Source of the DNA: Alphaproteobacteria bacterium
GTDB taxonomy: Bacteria > Pseudomonadota > Alphaproteobacteria > Reyranellales > Reyranellaceae
Assembly: GCA_016870115.1 (NCBI GenBank)
Contig: VGCH01000011.1
Coordinates: 40,006 to 104,005 of the forward strand
Direction of reading: 5' to 3'
Length of the DNA: 64,000 bases
Shown: piece after piece, positions 7,550 to 17,232 of the stretch
Layout of the letters: each line of letters opens with the position of its first letter
Position numbering within the stretch: position 1 is the first letter of the stretch
The notes under the pieces: model-generated
Databases searched by the model: none
The model's input: the letters and a program-made list of their open reading frames with translations, nothing else
Told to the model about the DNA's origin: nothing
Program-made: the position numbers and the translations under genes

Positions 7550-8221
7550 GTGGCCGGTCACGGCGCCGCGGCGGACGACAAGAAGCCGCCGCGCGACGCC
7601 CATCCCCTGCTCCGGGCCGACTGGCACTGGGGCCGACTCGAGGGGGCGCTGAACCTGATCGCGGCGGTGTCGATCTTCGCGATCATGGTGCTGGGCGTGC
7701 TGCAGATCGCCTCGCGCGTCGGCAGCGCCGGTGCGCGGGAGCTGTGGCCGGAATTTCCGCCGATCGCCATCCACGGCTATATCGACTGGATCGAGTTCGT
7801 GGCGGTGCTCTACGCGCTGCTCGGCATCGCCTATTGCCAGCGGCTGGGCGGCCATATCCGCATGGAGATCGTGCTGGCCTCGATCCGGGGTCGCGCGCGC
7901 TGGCTGCTCGAGTTGCTCGGGATCGCGCTCGCACTCGCAATCACGCTGTTGCTGGTGCACGCCACCTTCGAGAATTTCCTGCGCGCCTGGATCAACGGCG
8001 ATTCCTCGATGGATATCCGCCTGCCGCAATGGCCCTCCAAGCTGGTGGTTCCGGTGGCCTTGGCGGTGCTGGCCGTGCGGCTCGCGCTGCAGCTCTGGGG
8101 CTACGCGCGCCTAGTGCTCTGGCCCACCGCGCTGCCCATGGCGGTCCCTCTGGTCGTGACTGCCGACGAGGCGGCACGACAGGAGATTGCCGAGACCGAG
8201 ATGCGCGAGCGGCGAGGCTGA
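7550..8221 (+). CDS. dctQ: TRAP transporter small permease, DctQ family
   Basis: A 223-residue membrane protein with four predicted helices (about 28-48, 75-95, 115-140, 160-185), the size and topology of DctQ subunits. The FVAVLYALLGIAYCQRLGGHIRMEIV segment is characteristic. The start is taken as GTG at 7550, 14 bases after dctP, because no ATG fits; the N terminus ahead of the first helix is hydrophilic. The C terminus is a charged helix (DEAARQEIAETEMRERRG). The dctM start follows one base after the stop. Confidence 0.85.
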   Translation: MAGHGAAADDKKPPRDAHPLLRADWHWGRLEGALNLIAAVSIFAIMVLGVLQIASRVGSAGARELWPEFPPIAIHGYIDWIEFVAVLYALLGIAYCQRLGGHIRMEIVLASIRGRARWLLELLGIALALAITLLLVHATFENFLRAWINGDSSMDIRLPQWPSKLVVPVALAVLAVRLALQLWGYARLVLWPTALPMAVPLVVTADEAARQEIAETEMRERRG

Positions 8222-8222
8222 C

Positions 8223-9515
8223 ATGGAACCAGTGACCGTCGGCCTGATCGGAACCGCGCTCATGGTCCTGCTGGCCATGATCGGCGTGCGCATCGCCTAC
8301 GCCGCGGCCCTGGTCGGCACGGTGGGGCTGGTGATCCTGACCGGCGACGTCGCCTCGGGCCTCACCGCCGCCGGCACCGTGCCCTACGCCAAGTCGGTCA
8401 ACTACACGCTGTCGGTGCTGCCGATGTTCGTGCTGATCGGCTACCTCGCCTATCACGCGGGCATGACGACCACGAGCTTCGAGGCGGCCAAGCGCTGGCT
8501 GGGCTGGCTGCCGGGCGGCATGGCCGTCGCCACCATCGTGGCGGTGGCGGCCTTCTCGGCGGTATCGGGCGCGAGCACCGCGGCGGCGGCCGTGTTCGCG
8601 CGCGTCGCGATCCCGGAAATGCTGAAAGTCGGCTACCACCGCCGCCTCGCGGCCGGCGTCGTGGCGGCGGGCTCGACGCTCGACTCGCTGATCCCACCGT
8701 CGGCGCTGCTGGTGATCTACGCCATCATCGTCGAGCAGTCGGTCGGCAAGCTCCTGCTCGCGGGTTTCGTGCCCGGCATCATCTCGGCCATCGTCTACAG
8801 CGCTATCGTCGTGATGCGCTGCCGCATGAACCCCGAGCTCGGGCCGCCGATCCGCGGCTACAGCTGGCGCCAGCGCTTCGAATCGCTGCCCGGCACCGCG
8901 CCGATCTGGATCGTGATCGGCCTCATCTTCACCGCCATGCTGTTCGGCTGGGCGACGCCGACCGAGGCCGGCGCGCTCGGCGCCTTCTCGACGCTCCTCT
9001 TCGCCTGGCGCAACCGAATGACCGGCCAGGAGTTCAAGTCGGCGTTGCTCGATACGGCACGGCTCACGGTGATGATTTTCACCATCGTCTGGGGCGTTCT
9101 GATCTTCGTGCGCTTCCTCGGGTTTGCGCGCCTGCCCGACGCGATCTCGGCGTGGGTGTCGGGGCTCGACGTCTCGCCGCTGGTCGTACTGCTGCTGATC
9201 TACCTGATCTATTTCGTGCTCGGCATGTTCATGGACGCGATCGGCATGATGCTGCTGACGTTGCCCATCGTGTATCCGATCGTGACCGATCTCGGCTACG
9301 ACCCGATCTGGTTCGGCATCATCGTGGTGAAACTCTGCGGCATCGGGCTCCTGACGCCGCCGGTTGGCCTGTGCGCCTTCGTGGTGAACGGCGTGCGACC
9401 CGACATTCCGGTGGGCGAGGTGTTTCGCGGCATCGTGCCCTTCGTGGTGGCCGACCTGGTGACGCTCGCCATCCTGACGGCCTGGCCCGAACTCGTGACC
9501 TTCATCGTCGACTGA
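8223..9515 (+). CDS. dctM: TRAP transporter large permease, DctM family
   Basis: A 430-residue multi-pass membrane protein with the DctM pattern: LPMFVLIGYLAYHAG near residue 70, AVSGASTAAAAVFARVAIPEM, GSTLDSLIPPSALLVIYAI, FGWATPTEAGALGAF and a final GIGLLTPPVGLCAFVVNGV. This is the ion-coupled transport subunit. It starts one base after dctQ, so translation is coupled. The C terminus is the usual helix ending in LTAWPELVTFIVD. It completes the first of two TRAP systems in the window. Confidence 0.92.
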   Translation: MEPVTVGLIGTALMVLLAMIGVRIAYAAALVGTVGLVILTGDVASGLTAAGTVPYAKSVNYTLSVLPMFVLIGYLAYHAGMTTTSFEAAKRWLGWLPGGMAVATIVAVAAFSAVSGASTAAAAVFARVAIPEMLKVGYHRRLAAGVVAAGSTLDSLIPPSALLVIYAIIVEQSVGKLLLAGFVPGIISAIVYSAIVVMRCRMNPELGPPIRGYSWRQRFESLPGTAPIWIVIGLIFTAMLFGWATPTEAGALGAFSTLLFAWRNRMTGQEFKSALLDTARLTVMIFTIVWGVLIFVRFLGFARLPDAISAWVSGLDVSPLVVLLLIYLIYFVLGMFMDAIGMMLLTLPIVYPIVTDLGYDPIWFGIIVVKLCGIGLLTPPVGLCAFVVNGVRPDIPVGEVFRGIVPFVVADLVTLAILTAWPELVTFIVD

Positions 9516-9527
9516 CGGGGCCGGCCG

Positions 9528-10142
9528 ATGTCCCGCACTGCCGAACGCCCGGGCGAGGAGCTGGACATCGAGCAGGGGTCGCCCGAGTGGCTCGACCTCA
9601 GGATGCGGCTCCGCATGGCAAGCGAGACGCCGGCAGTCCTCGGGATATCGCCCTACCAAACCGCCGACTCCGTCCGGAGGGCGAAGCGCGGACTGCGCGG
9701 CTCCGTGACACCAGCGATGCGCAAGGGATCGGAACAGGAACCGCTCGCCCGCGCCGCCTACGCGAAACGCTTCGGTTCGATGAGGCCGGCGTTCTACGTG
9801 GCCGGCGACTACGGCTGCAGTCTCGATGGCATCGATGGCGAGCGCGCGACCATCCTCGAGATCAAGACCCCTTACCGCGGGCGCGATAGCGACCGCTGGC
9901 GCATGGCAGAGCGCGGTCGCGTCGCGGCACACGACCAGGCCCAGATCCAGCACCAGCTGATGGTTTGCGGCGCGGCCATCGCGCATCTCTGGGTCTGGGA
10001 CGCCGACAGCCGGCGCGGCACGATGGTCGAGATCAAGCCCGATCCGCAATACTGGACCCGGATCCGCGGCGCATGGGACGCGTTCTGGCCGACGCTGTCG
10101 CAGGAACCCCGCGTCAGTCCTCGCGGCCCGCGGAGCGCCTGA
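9528..10142 (+). CDS. YqaJ/lambda-exonuclease-like nuclease
   Basis: A 204-residue protein of the YqaJ viral-recombinase (lambda Exo, PD-(D/E)XK) family. Marks: QGSPEWLDLRMRLRMASETPAVLGISPY (residues 16-43), KGSEQEPLARAAYAKRFG with Glu71, CSLDGID with Asp100, LEIKTPYRG with Glu111 and Lys113, and DQAQIQHQLMVCG. Phage members resect double-strand ends 5' to 3' and work with a single-strand annealing protein. No annealing protein or other phage gene lies nearby. It starts 12 bases after dctM and its last 29 bases overlap the convergent pcp gene. Active-site residues appear intact, so it may be a domesticated exonuclease. Confidence 0.8.
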   Translation: MSRTAERPGEELDIEQGSPEWLDLRMRLRMASETPAVLGISPYQTADSVRRAKRGLRGSVTPAMRKGSEQEPLARAAYAKRFGSMRPAFYVAGDYGCSLDGIDGERATILEIKTPYRGRDSDRWRMAERGRVAAHDQAQIQHQLMVCGAAIAHLWVWDADSRRGTMVEIKPDPQYWTRIRGAWDAFWPTLSQEPRVSPRGPRSA

Positions 10143-10749
10143 TGTCGCGGCGGCGGGCGGCCGCGGTGCGCAGCACGACCTCGATACCGCGCACGATATC
10201 GTCGACGGCGAGCGAAGGAACGCCGCCCAGCCGCGCCGCCTGCTCAGGGGCGTAGGGCACGTGCAGGAAGCCCGCGCGAAAGCCGCCCGCTTCGGCGAGA
10301 CGGGCCGACACGTAGAGCAGATGATTGCAGACGAAGGTGCCGGCGGTGTTGGACACCGCAGCCGGCAAGCCGGCCTCCTTCATCGCGGCAACGCACGCCT
10401 TGATCGGCAAGGTCGCAAAGCGGGCGGCCGGGCCCCGGCGTTCGATCGCCCGGTCGATCGGCCGCGCGCCGTCATTGTCGGGAATGCGGGCATCCTGGAC
10501 GTTGATGCCGACGCGCTCCAGACAGAGCTCGGCGCGGCCGCCCGCCTGGCCCACGCCCAGCAGCAGGTCCGGCTGGGCGCGGCGCACCAGCCGCGCGAGC
10601 GCCGGCCCACTTCGGGCGAAGGAACAGGGCAGCTGCGCGCGCGTGATCCAGATCGCGCCGAGCCGCGCCGGCAATCGCCGGACGGCCTCCCAGGCGGGAT
10701 TGATCTCCTCGCCACCGAACGGCTCGAAGCCCGTGACCAGCGCCTTCAC
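10114..10749 (-). CDS. pcp: Pyroglutamyl-peptidase I
   Basis: A 211-residue C15-family cysteine peptidase that removes N-terminal pyroglutamate from peptides in the cytoplasm. The start (VKALVTGFEPFGGEEINPAWEAV) is diagnostic, and the triad is visible as Glu78 (ELCLERVGINV), Cys141 (GTFVCNHLLY) and His163 (GFLHVPYAP). The GTG at 10749 is chosen because it gives the exact family N terminus; the open frame extends 31 codons further up through a terminator hairpin, which cannot be coding. Its 3' end overlaps the convergent exonuclease gene by 29 bases. Confidence 0.9.
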   Translation of the reverse strand: MKALVTGFEPFGGEEINPAWEAVRRLPARLGAIWITRAQLPCSFARSGPALARLVRRAQPDLLLGVGQAGGRAELCLERVGINVQDARIPDNDGARPIDRAIERRGPAARFATLPIKACVAAMKEAGLPAAVSNTAGTFVCNHLLYVSARLAEAGGFRAGFLHVPYAPEQAARLGGVPSLAVDDIVRGIEVVLRTAAARRRDIRRSAGRED

Positions 10750-10766
10750 GCGTTTCCCCTGCAACG

Positions 10767-10792
10767 AAAAGGGGCGGCCCTGAGGCCGCCCC
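10767..10792 (-). terminator. Intrinsic terminator of the cox operon
   Basis: GGGGCGGCC (10771-10779) and GGCCGCCCC (10784-10792) form a perfect nine-pair GC-rich stem with a four-base loop. Read on the minus strand the hairpin is followed by TTTTCGTT. It lies 25 bases beyond the coxM stop codon and 18 bases before the pcp start, so it ends the molybdenum hydroxylase transcript. Confidence 0.85.
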
Positions 10793-10816
10793 GATCGTCG
10801 ATGGACCGTCGCCGAC

Positions 10817-11614
10817 TCACTTGCTCGCGGCGTCGACGGCACGGCGGGCCATCACGCCCACCAGATGGGCGCGATACTCGGCGCTGCCGTGGATGTCGCT
10901 ATTGAGCCCGTCGGTTGGGACCTTGATGTCCTTGATCGCCGCCGAGGAGAAGTTCTTGGCGAGCGCATCCTCCATCGCCTTCACCCGGAAGACGCCGGGG
11001 CCTGCGCCGGTGACGGCGACACGCACGCCGCCCGCCGTCTTGGCCACGAAGACGCCGACCATGGCGTAGCGCGAGGCCGGGTTGGGGAACTTCACGTAGG
11101 CCGCCTTCTCGGGCTTGGGAAAGCTGATCGAGGTGATGAGCTCGCCCTCGCCCAGCGCGGTCTCGAACAGGCCCTTGAAGAACTGGTCGGCCGCGATCTT
11201 GCGGGTCGTGGTGTTGATCGTGGCGCCGAGCGCCAGCACGGCGGCGGGGTAGTCGGCCGCCGGATCGTTGTTGGCGACCGAACCGCCGATGGTGCCGCGA
11301 TTGCGGACCTGCGGATCGCCGATATGCCCCGCGAGCGAGGCGAGCGCGGGAATGGTCGACTTGACCTCGGTCGAGGTCGCGACCGCGCCGTGGCGGGTCA
11401 TCGCCCCGATGGTGAGACCGCCGCCCTCGGCCTTGATGCCGGCGAGATCCTTGGCGCCGGCCAGATCGACGACGTCGGAGGGCCGTGCGAGACGCTGCTT
11501 CAGCGTCGGGATCAGGGTCATGCCGCCGGCCATGGCGCGGCCTTCGGACTTGCCCTTCAGGAGGGCGGTGGCGTCGGCCGCCGACTTGGCGCGGTGATAG
11601 GCGAAATCGTACAT
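10817..11614 (-). CDS. FAD-binding subunit of a molybdenum hydroxylase (CoxM-like)
   Basis: A 265-residue medium subunit of the xanthine-oxidase / CO-dehydrogenase family. It carries electrons from the iron-sulfur subunit to its FAD. AGGMTLIPTLKQR (about 29-41) and GTIGGSVANNDPAADYPAAVLAL (about 108-130) are the two FAD-binding motifs. It follows the large subunit gene by 16 bases with a GGGAGGAG ribosome site and is the last gene before a strong terminator. The substrate is determined by the large subunit, not this one. Confidence 0.9.
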   Translation of the reverse strand: MYDFAYHRAKSAADATALLKGKSEGRAMAGGMTLIPTLKQRLARPSDVVDLAGAKDLAGIKAEGGGLTIGAMTRHGAVATSTEVKSTIPALASLAGHIGDPQVRNRGTIGGSVANNDPAADYPAAVLALGATINTTTRKIAADQFFKGLFETALGEGELITSISFPKPEKAAYVKFPNPASRYAMVGVFVAKTAGGVRVAVTGAGPGVFRVKAMEDALAKNFSSAAIKDIKVPTDGLNSDIHGSAEYRAHLVGVMARRAVDAASK

Positions 11615-11630
11615 CTTGAACTCCTCCCGA

Positions 11631-14018
11631 TTACTCGGCGGCCTTGCGTTGGGCGCCCTGGATGGTTTGCCACACGGCGAGCGGCGTCGCCGGCATCGGA
11701 ACGTCGCGCACGCCGAGCGGACCCAGCGCGTCGCGTACCGCGTTCATCACGGCGGCGGGTGCGGCGATCGCCCCCGCCTCGCCGCAGCCCTTGACCCCCA
11801 GCGGATTGTGCGGGCAGGGCGTGACCTTGTAGCCGACCTTGAAGGACGGCACGTCGTCGGCGCGCGGCATGGTGTAGTCCATGAACGAGCCGGAGATGAG
11901 CTGGCCGCTCGACTTGTCGTAGACCGCGTTCTCAAGCAGCGCCTGGCCGACACCCTGGACGATGCCGCCATGGACCTGGCCTTCGACGATCATCGGATTG
12001 ATGATGTTGCCGAAATCGTCGATGGCGGTGAAGCTCACGATCTCCGTGGTGCCCGTCTCGGGGTCGATCTCGACCTCGCAGACCTGGGTGCCGGCCGGAT
12101 AGACGAAGTTCGCCGGATCGTAGAAGGCGTTCTCGTCCATCCCGGGCTCGACCTCGGTGATCGGGTAGTTGTGCGGCACGTAGGCCGCGAACACGACCTG
12201 ACCCAGCGGCACGGCCTTGTCGGTGCCGGCGACCTTGAAGGTGCCGTTTTCGAAGGCGATGTCGGCGACCGAGGCCTCGAGCAGATGGGCCGCGATCTTC
12301 TTGCCCTTGGCGATGATCTTGTCCGCCGCCTTCATGATGGCCGAGCCGCCAACCGCGAGCGAGCGTGAGCCGTAGCTGCCCATGCCGAAGGGCGTGGTCG
12401 CGGTATCGCCGTGGACGACCTCGATCTGCTCCAGCGGCACGCCGAGCTTGTCGGACACGATCTGGGCGAAGGTGGTCTCATGGCCCTGGCCGTGGCTGTG
12501 CGAGCCGGTGAGGACCTGCACATTGCCGGTCGGGTTGAAGCGGATCTGCGCCGCCTCCCACTGGCCGACACCGCCGCCCAGCTGGCCGATCACCTGTGAC
12601 GGTGCCAGCCCGCAGGCCTCGATGTAGGACGAGAAGCCGATGCCGCGCAGCTTGCCGCGCGACTTCGCCTCGGCCCGCCGGCCCTCGAAGCCCTTGTAGT
12701 CGGAGACCTTGGTCGCCTCGTCGATGATCGGCGGGTAGTTGCCCGAATCGTACTGCAGGGCGACCGGCGTCTGGTAGGGGAAGGCGGTCGAGGGGATGAA
12801 GTTCCGCCGGCGCAGCTCGGCCGGGTCGATCTTCAGCTCCGCCGCGGCCTTGCTCACGATGCTCTCGATCACGAAGGTCGCCTCGGGCCGGCCCGCGCCG
12901 CGATAGGCGTCGACCGGCGCGGTGTGGGTGAATGCGGCCTTCACGTTGGCGTAGATGAGGGGCGTCGTGTACTGGCCCGCCAGCAGCGTGGCGTAGAGGT
13001 AGGTCGGCACCGCCGTCGAGAAGGTCGAGAGGTACGAGCCCATGTTGGCGATCGTCTCGACCTTGAGGGCGAGGAACTTGCCGTCCTTGTCCAGCGCGAG
13101 CTCGGCATGGGTCACGTGATCGCGGCCATGCGCGTCGGTCTGGAACGACTCGTTGCGTTCAGCGGTCCACTTGATCGGCCGGCCGACGCGGGGCGCGGCC
13201 CAGACGACTAGCGTTTCGTCGGCATAGCAGAAGATCTTGCTGCCGAAGCCGCCACCCACGTCCGGCGCCACGACCCGGAGCTTGTGCTCGGGAATGCCGA
13301 GCACGAACGCCGACAGGATGAGCCGCAGCACATGTGGGTTCTGCGACGTCGACCAGAGCGTGTACTGCCCGGTCCCGGCGTCGTAGTCGGCCGCCGCCGC
13401 CCGCGGCTCCATCGCGTTGGGGATCAGTCGGTTGTTCACCAGATCGAGCTTGGTGACATGGGCGGCCTTGGCGAAGGCGGCTTCGACATCGGCCTTCACG
13501 CCGATTTCCCAGTCGTAGCAGAGATTGCCCGGCGCCTCGGGATGAACCTGGGCCGCGCCCTTGTCGAGCGCGCGGGCGAGATCGACGCACGCCGGCTGGA
13601 CCTGGTAGTCGACCTTGATCGCCTCGGCGGCATCGCGCGCCTGCGACGCGGTTTCCGCGACCACCATGGCGACCGTGTCACCGACATAGCGCACCGTGTC
13701 GATCGCGATCGGCGGATGGCCCGGCGCCTTGTGCGGGTTGCCGTCCTTGTCCTTGACGACCCAGCCGCAGATCAGGCTGCCGACCTTGGCCTCGGCGGTA
13801 TCCTTGCCGGTGAAGATACGCACGACGCCCGGCATCGCCGCCGCGGCAGCGGTGTCGATCGAGCGGATCTTGGCGTGGGCATGCGGCGAGCGCAGGAAGT
13901 AGGCGTAGGTCGGGCGGGCAAGCGCTAGATCATCGACATAGCGCCCGCGGCCGGTCAGGAACCGCTGGTCCTCGGTGCGCTTGACCCGGGCACCGATCCC
14001 GGTGGGGGCGGCGGTCAA
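11631..14018 (-). CDS. Molybdopterin-binding large subunit, form II CoxL-like
   Basis: The 795-residue catalytic subunit of an aldehyde-oxidase/CO-dehydrogenase-like hydroxylase. It has the expected order: N-terminal [21 protein letters not shown], then GGGFGSK (255-261), the active-site loop AYRGAGR (371-377), and the C-terminal [14 protein letters not shown] with the catalytic glutamate. True CO dehydrogenase (form I) has AYxCSFR; AYRGAGR marks form II, whose members hydroxylate other substrates, so CO oxidation should not be assumed. The start is TTG directly after the coxS TAA stop, with no better alternative. No XdhC-like maturation gene is nearby. Confidence 0.9.
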   Translation of the reverse strand: MTAAPTGIGARVKRTEDQRFLTGRGRYVDDLALARPTYAYFLRSPHAHAKIRSIDTAAAAAMPGVVRIFTGKDTAEAKVGSLICGWVVKDKDGNPHKAPGHPPIAIDTVRYVGDTVAMVVAETASQARDAAEAIKVDYQVQPACVDLARALDKGAAQVHPEAPGNLCYDWEIGVKADVEAAFAKAAHVTKLDLVNNRLIPNAMEPRAAAADYDAGTGQYTLWSTSQNPHVLRLILSAFVLGIPEHKLRVVAPDVGGGFGSKIFCYADETLVVWAAPRVGRPIKWTAERNESFQTDAHGRDHVTHAELALDKDGKFLALKVETIANMGSYLSTFSTAVPTYLYATLLAGQYTTPLIYANVKAAFTHTAPVDAYRGAGRPEATFVIESIVSKAAAELKIDPAELRRRNFIPSTAFPYQTPVALQYDSGNYPPIIDEATKVSDYKGFEGRRAEAKSRGKLRGIGFSSYIEACGLAPSQVIGQLGGGVGQWEAAQIRFNPTGNVQVLTGSHSHGQGHETTFAQIVSDKLGVPLEQIEVVHGDTATTPFGMGSYGSRSLAVGGSAIMKAADKIIAKGKKIAAHLLEASVADIAFENGTFKVAGTDKAVPLGQVVFAAYVPHNYPITEVEPGMDENAFYDPANFVYPAGTQVCEVEIDPETGTTEIVSFTAIDDFGNIINPMIVEGQVHGGIVQGVGQALLENAVYDKSSGQLISGSFMDYTMPRADDVPSFKVGYKVTPCPHNPLGVKGCGEAGAIAAPAAVMNAVRDALGPLGVRDVPMPATPLAVWQTIQGAQRKAAE

Positions 14019-14504
<486 letters not shown>

Positions 14505-14633
14505 CGACTCTCTCCCTCGGGAAACTTGTTGGAGCGCGACCACCGGACCAGTGTCGCCGCACATCGGGCCGGACTGTCGCAAGTCGCGGACCGGCCGGTC
14601 AAGCGCTTTGCGCCCCGCCGCCCGGAACACAAT

Positions 14634-14663
14634 AGAAAAGGGCCGCGGTCTCCCGCGGCCCTT
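14634..14663 (-). terminator. Intrinsic terminator after the second dctP
   Basis: AAGGGCCGCGG (14638-14648) and CCGCGGCCCTT (14653-14663) form a perfect 11-pair stem with a four-base loop, followed on the minus strand by a short T-rich run (TTCTATT after the last stem bases). It sits 28 bases past the dctP stop at 14692 and before coxS. The TRAP genes and coxSLM are therefore probably separate transcripts, or linked only by read-through. Confidence 0.8.
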
Positions 14664-14691
14664 CCCGGAGGCTCCGGAGAACCCGGAGAGG

Positions 14692-15708
14692 TTACTGGCG
14701 AGTACCGCGGGTCTGCTGGAACTCGCGCCGCCCCGCCTGCATCAGGTCGAACAGCTCAACCGACTTGCCCGGCATCGCCTGCACGAGCTCCATCTGCCTG
14801 GGCTCGACGAGCTTGCGGTAGCCATCGCGCTGGGCTTGAGTGAGCTCGACATAGGTGCCGCCACCGGCACGGAACTCCTTCACCTTCTGCGCGATCTCAT
14901 CGGCCACCGCCTTGCGCTGGTCGGCGATCGGGATCATCGCGGCGCGCAGCGCCTTCTGCTGGTCGGCCGTGAGCTTGCCCCAGGCCGCCTTGTTCACCAC
15001 GACCATCGACGGGTGATGCAGGTGGTTCACGGTGTAGTAGAACGGCGTCGACTCACGGGCCGGCGTCGTCACGTAGTACGGGAACGGCAGGTCGGCGGCG
15101 ACCACCAGGTTCTGCTGAAGGCCCGGGAACAGCTCCGACAGCGGCATCTGCACACCGTTGGCGCCCAGCGCCTGCCAGAACATGCGCGACGCCGGGGTCG
15201 GCGCGACGCGGGCCTTGAGCCCCTTCAGCGCCTCGGGCGACGGGCAGGCCTGCTTGCAAATTACGCCGTTCCAGCCAACCTCGCCCATGCCCAGGCCAAC
15301 AAGGCCCTTGGCGTCGAGCAGTCGCTCGACATATTTCCACACCGTGCCGTCGAGCACGAAGTCGCGCTCGGCCTCGGAGGCCCAGAGGAACGGCACGTTG
15401 ACCAGCGCCAGTTCCTGCAGGCCGGCCGGCGACAGGCCGGCGAAGGAGATGCTGGCCATCTGGAGGCGGCCACGCAGCACCTGCTGGGCAAGCTCCTGCT
15501 CGCTCGCCACGAACTGGCGCTCGGACTTGAAGCCCGCGACCTTGTTGAAGTTGGCGATGTTGCCCTCAAGGATGGTCATCAGCGCGCTGCCCGGCTGGGC
15601 GGCCGAGCCGACCTTCCACGTCTCCTGCGCAAACGCCGGTGCGGCGATCGCCAGCGCTGCTGTCGCGGCCGCGATCTTCAGTCCCGTACGACGGATCAAT
15701 CCTGACAT
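14692..15708 (-). CDS. dctP: TRAP transporter substrate-binding protein, DctP family
   Basis: A 338-residue periplasmic binding protein with a signal peptide ([24 protein letters not shown]). Family patterns: the strand [13 protein letters not shown], the region [26 protein letters not shown], and [24 protein letters not shown], which includes the usual substrate-binding arginine. It is the third gene of a Q-M-P set, unlike the P-Q-M order of the first system. Its placement between coxG and coxSLM suggests that it captures the substrate or product of the molybdenum hydroxylase; that is inference from position only. Confidence 0.88.
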   Translation of the reverse strand: MSGLIRRTGLKIAAATAALAIAAPAFAQETWKVGSAAQPGSALMTILEGNIANFNKVAGFKSERQFVASEQELAQQVLRGRLQMASISFAGLSPAGLQELALVNVPFLWASEAERDFVLDGTVWKYVERLLDAKGLVGLGMGEVGWNGVICKQACPSPEALKGLKARVAPTPASRMFWQALGANGVQMPLSELFPGLQQNLVVAADLPFPYYVTTPARESTPFYYTVNHLHHPSMVVVNKAAWGKLTADQQKALRAAMIPIADQRKAVADEIAQKVKEFRAGGGTYVELTQAQRDGYRKLVEPRQMELVQAMPGKSVELFDLMQAGRREFQQTRGTRQ

Positions 15709-15754
15709 CTTGAAGTCTCCTGTTTCGGTCCGGTGCGCGTTGTTGTGATGATTT

Positions 15755-15771
15755 CCGAGCGCGCCGCTCGG
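15755..15771. other. Short hairpin between dctM and dctP
   Basis: CCGAGCG (15755-15761) and CGCTCGG (15765-15771) form a perfect seven-pair stem with a three-base loop in the 156-base gap between the dctM stop and the dctP start. No T-run follows on either strand, so it is not an intrinsic terminator. It might stabilise the upstream message or mark a processing point that allows different amounts of binding protein and permease. Confidence 0.35.
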
Positions 15772-15864
15772 GTAACTGGGTGCACCTCTCCGGATTGCAA
15801 GCGCGACCCTAGTCTTTCGGCGGTTATTTTTCGTGGTCTTGGCAAACCACAGTCTTGCCCCGTG

Positions 15865-17232
15865 CTATCTCGTCAAGAACAGCGACACGCCGGGGAATGC
15901 GATCACCACCACCAGCCAGACGAGCATTATCGCAACGAACGGGAGGGCGGCTTTGACGATGGTGCCGAAATTCTCCTTGAAGGCGGCCATAGCGACGATG
16001 AGGTTCAACCCGACCGGCGGCGTGAGATAGCCGATCTCAAGGTTGGCATTCATGATGATGCCGAAATGGACCGGGTCGTAACCGACTGAGGTCGCGAGCG
16101 GCAGCAGCAGCGGTGAGAACACGATGATCGCCGAGCCGGCGTCCATGAGACAGCCCACCACCAACAGCAGCAGGTTGATGCCCAGCATCATCAGGAACTT
16201 GTTGTCGAGCGCGCCGGTGGCGAACTTCACCCAGCTTTCGGCAATGCCCTCATAGTCGAGGATCGTGTTGAGGCTGGCGGCGAAAGCGAGCAACGGCAGG
16301 AGCGTTCCCAGCAATTGCACCGTCTCGAACAGCACCGCGCCGTAGTCCTTCAGCTTCAGCTCGCGATGGATGAACGTCTCGACGATCACCGCATAGAGCA
16401 CGGACACGGCTGCCGCCTCGGTGGGCGAGAAGTAGCCCGAGTAGATGCCGCCCAGCAGGATGACCGGCAGCAACAGCGCCCAGATGCCGCGCCGGAACGC
16501 CGTACCGAGAGCGGAAAAGCTCCACGCCCGCGTCGCCATCCGGCGATTGACCGCGTAGGAGTAGATCGCGAACACGGCGACCAGAAGGAAGCCAGGACCG
16601 ATGCCGGCCTTGAAGAGGTCGGTGATCGACACCTCGGTCATGACGCCGAACAGGATCAGCGGGATCGACGGCGGGATCATAATGCCGAGCGTGCCGGCCG
16701 ACATGATGATGCCCAGCGCGAACGGCTTGTTGTAGCCCGCCTGGATCATCGCGGGATACATGATGGCGCCGATCGCCAGCATGGTGACGATCGAGGAGCC
16801 CGAGATCGCCGCGAAGATACCGCAGGCGAGAACCGCCGCCACCCCCAACCCGCCCGGGATCGGTGCGGTCAGCTCGACCATGACGTCGATCAGGCGGCGC
16901 GCGATGGCGCCCCGGGTCATGATGGCGCCGGCCACGATGAACATCGGGATCGACAGCAAGACCTCTCGGTTCACGACGAACCAGATATCCTGGATCAGGA
17001 ATTCGACAGAACTGTTGGTCTTGGGCGTGAAGAAGACGTGGGCGTAGGCGGCGATCACCGCCAGGATCAGGACCACCGGCTGGCGCAGCGCCAGCATGCC
17101 AGCCACGATGACGACGAAGATGATCACCGACTTGCCGGGCAGCCAGCCCATCACGGCGAGCAGGGCGGCAAGTACCGCGAGCGAGCCGATCGCCGAGGAC
17201 AGTGGCGAGAGGCGACGGAGAGCGGCGTCCAT
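15865..17232 (-). CDS. dctM: TRAP transporter large permease, DctM family
   Basis: A 455-residue multi-pass permease. Characteristic stretches are VLLSIPMFIVAGAIMTRGAIARRLIDV, AAISGSSIVTMLAIGAIMYPAM, SAGTLGIMIPPSIPLILFGV, GYFSPTEAAAVSVLYA and EIGYLTPPVGLNLIVAMAAF. The ATG overlaps the dctQ stop in TAATG, so translation is coupled. The upstream extension of the open frame lies inside dctQ in the wrong frame and is not used. It is the ion-coupled subunit of the second TRAP system. Confidence 0.9.
   Translation of the reverse strand: MDAALRRLSPLSSAIGSLAVLAALLAVMGWLPGKSVIIFVVIVAGMLALRQPVVLILAVIAAYAHVFFTPKTNSSVEFLIQDIWFVVNREVLLSIPMFIVAGAIMTRGAIARRLIDVMVELTAPIPGGLGVAAVLACGIFAAISGSSIVTMLAIGAIMYPAMIQAGYNKPFALGIIMSAGTLGIMIPPSIPLILFGVMTEVSITDLFKAGIGPGFLLVAVFAIYSYAVNRRMATRAWSFSALGTAFRRGIWALLLPVILLGGIYSGYFSPTEAAAVSVLYAVIVETFIHRELKLKDYGAVLFETVQLLGTLLPLLAFAASLNTILDYEGIAESWVKFATGALDNKFLMMLGINLLLLVVGCLMDAGSAIIVFSPLLLPLATSVGYDPVHFGIIMNANLEIGYLTPPVGLNLIVAMAAFKENFGTIVKAALPFVAIMLVWLVVVIAFPGVSLFLTR

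Noticed and set aside
7992..10049. Minus-strand open frame (685 codons) opposite dctQ, dctM and the exonuclease
   Set aside because: Low-complexity charged composition and no ribosome site; the plus strand has recognisable TRAP genes.
10114..10842. Longer pcp reading frame starting at 10842
   Set aside because: The extension crosses a terminator hairpin and overlaps the coxM 3' end; GTG 10749 gives the exact family N terminus.
11631..14018. Aerobic carbon monoxide dehydrogenase (CO oxidation)
   Set aside because: The active-site loop is AYRGAGR, the form II type, not AYxCSFR of true CO dehydrogenase; only the subunit family is claimed.
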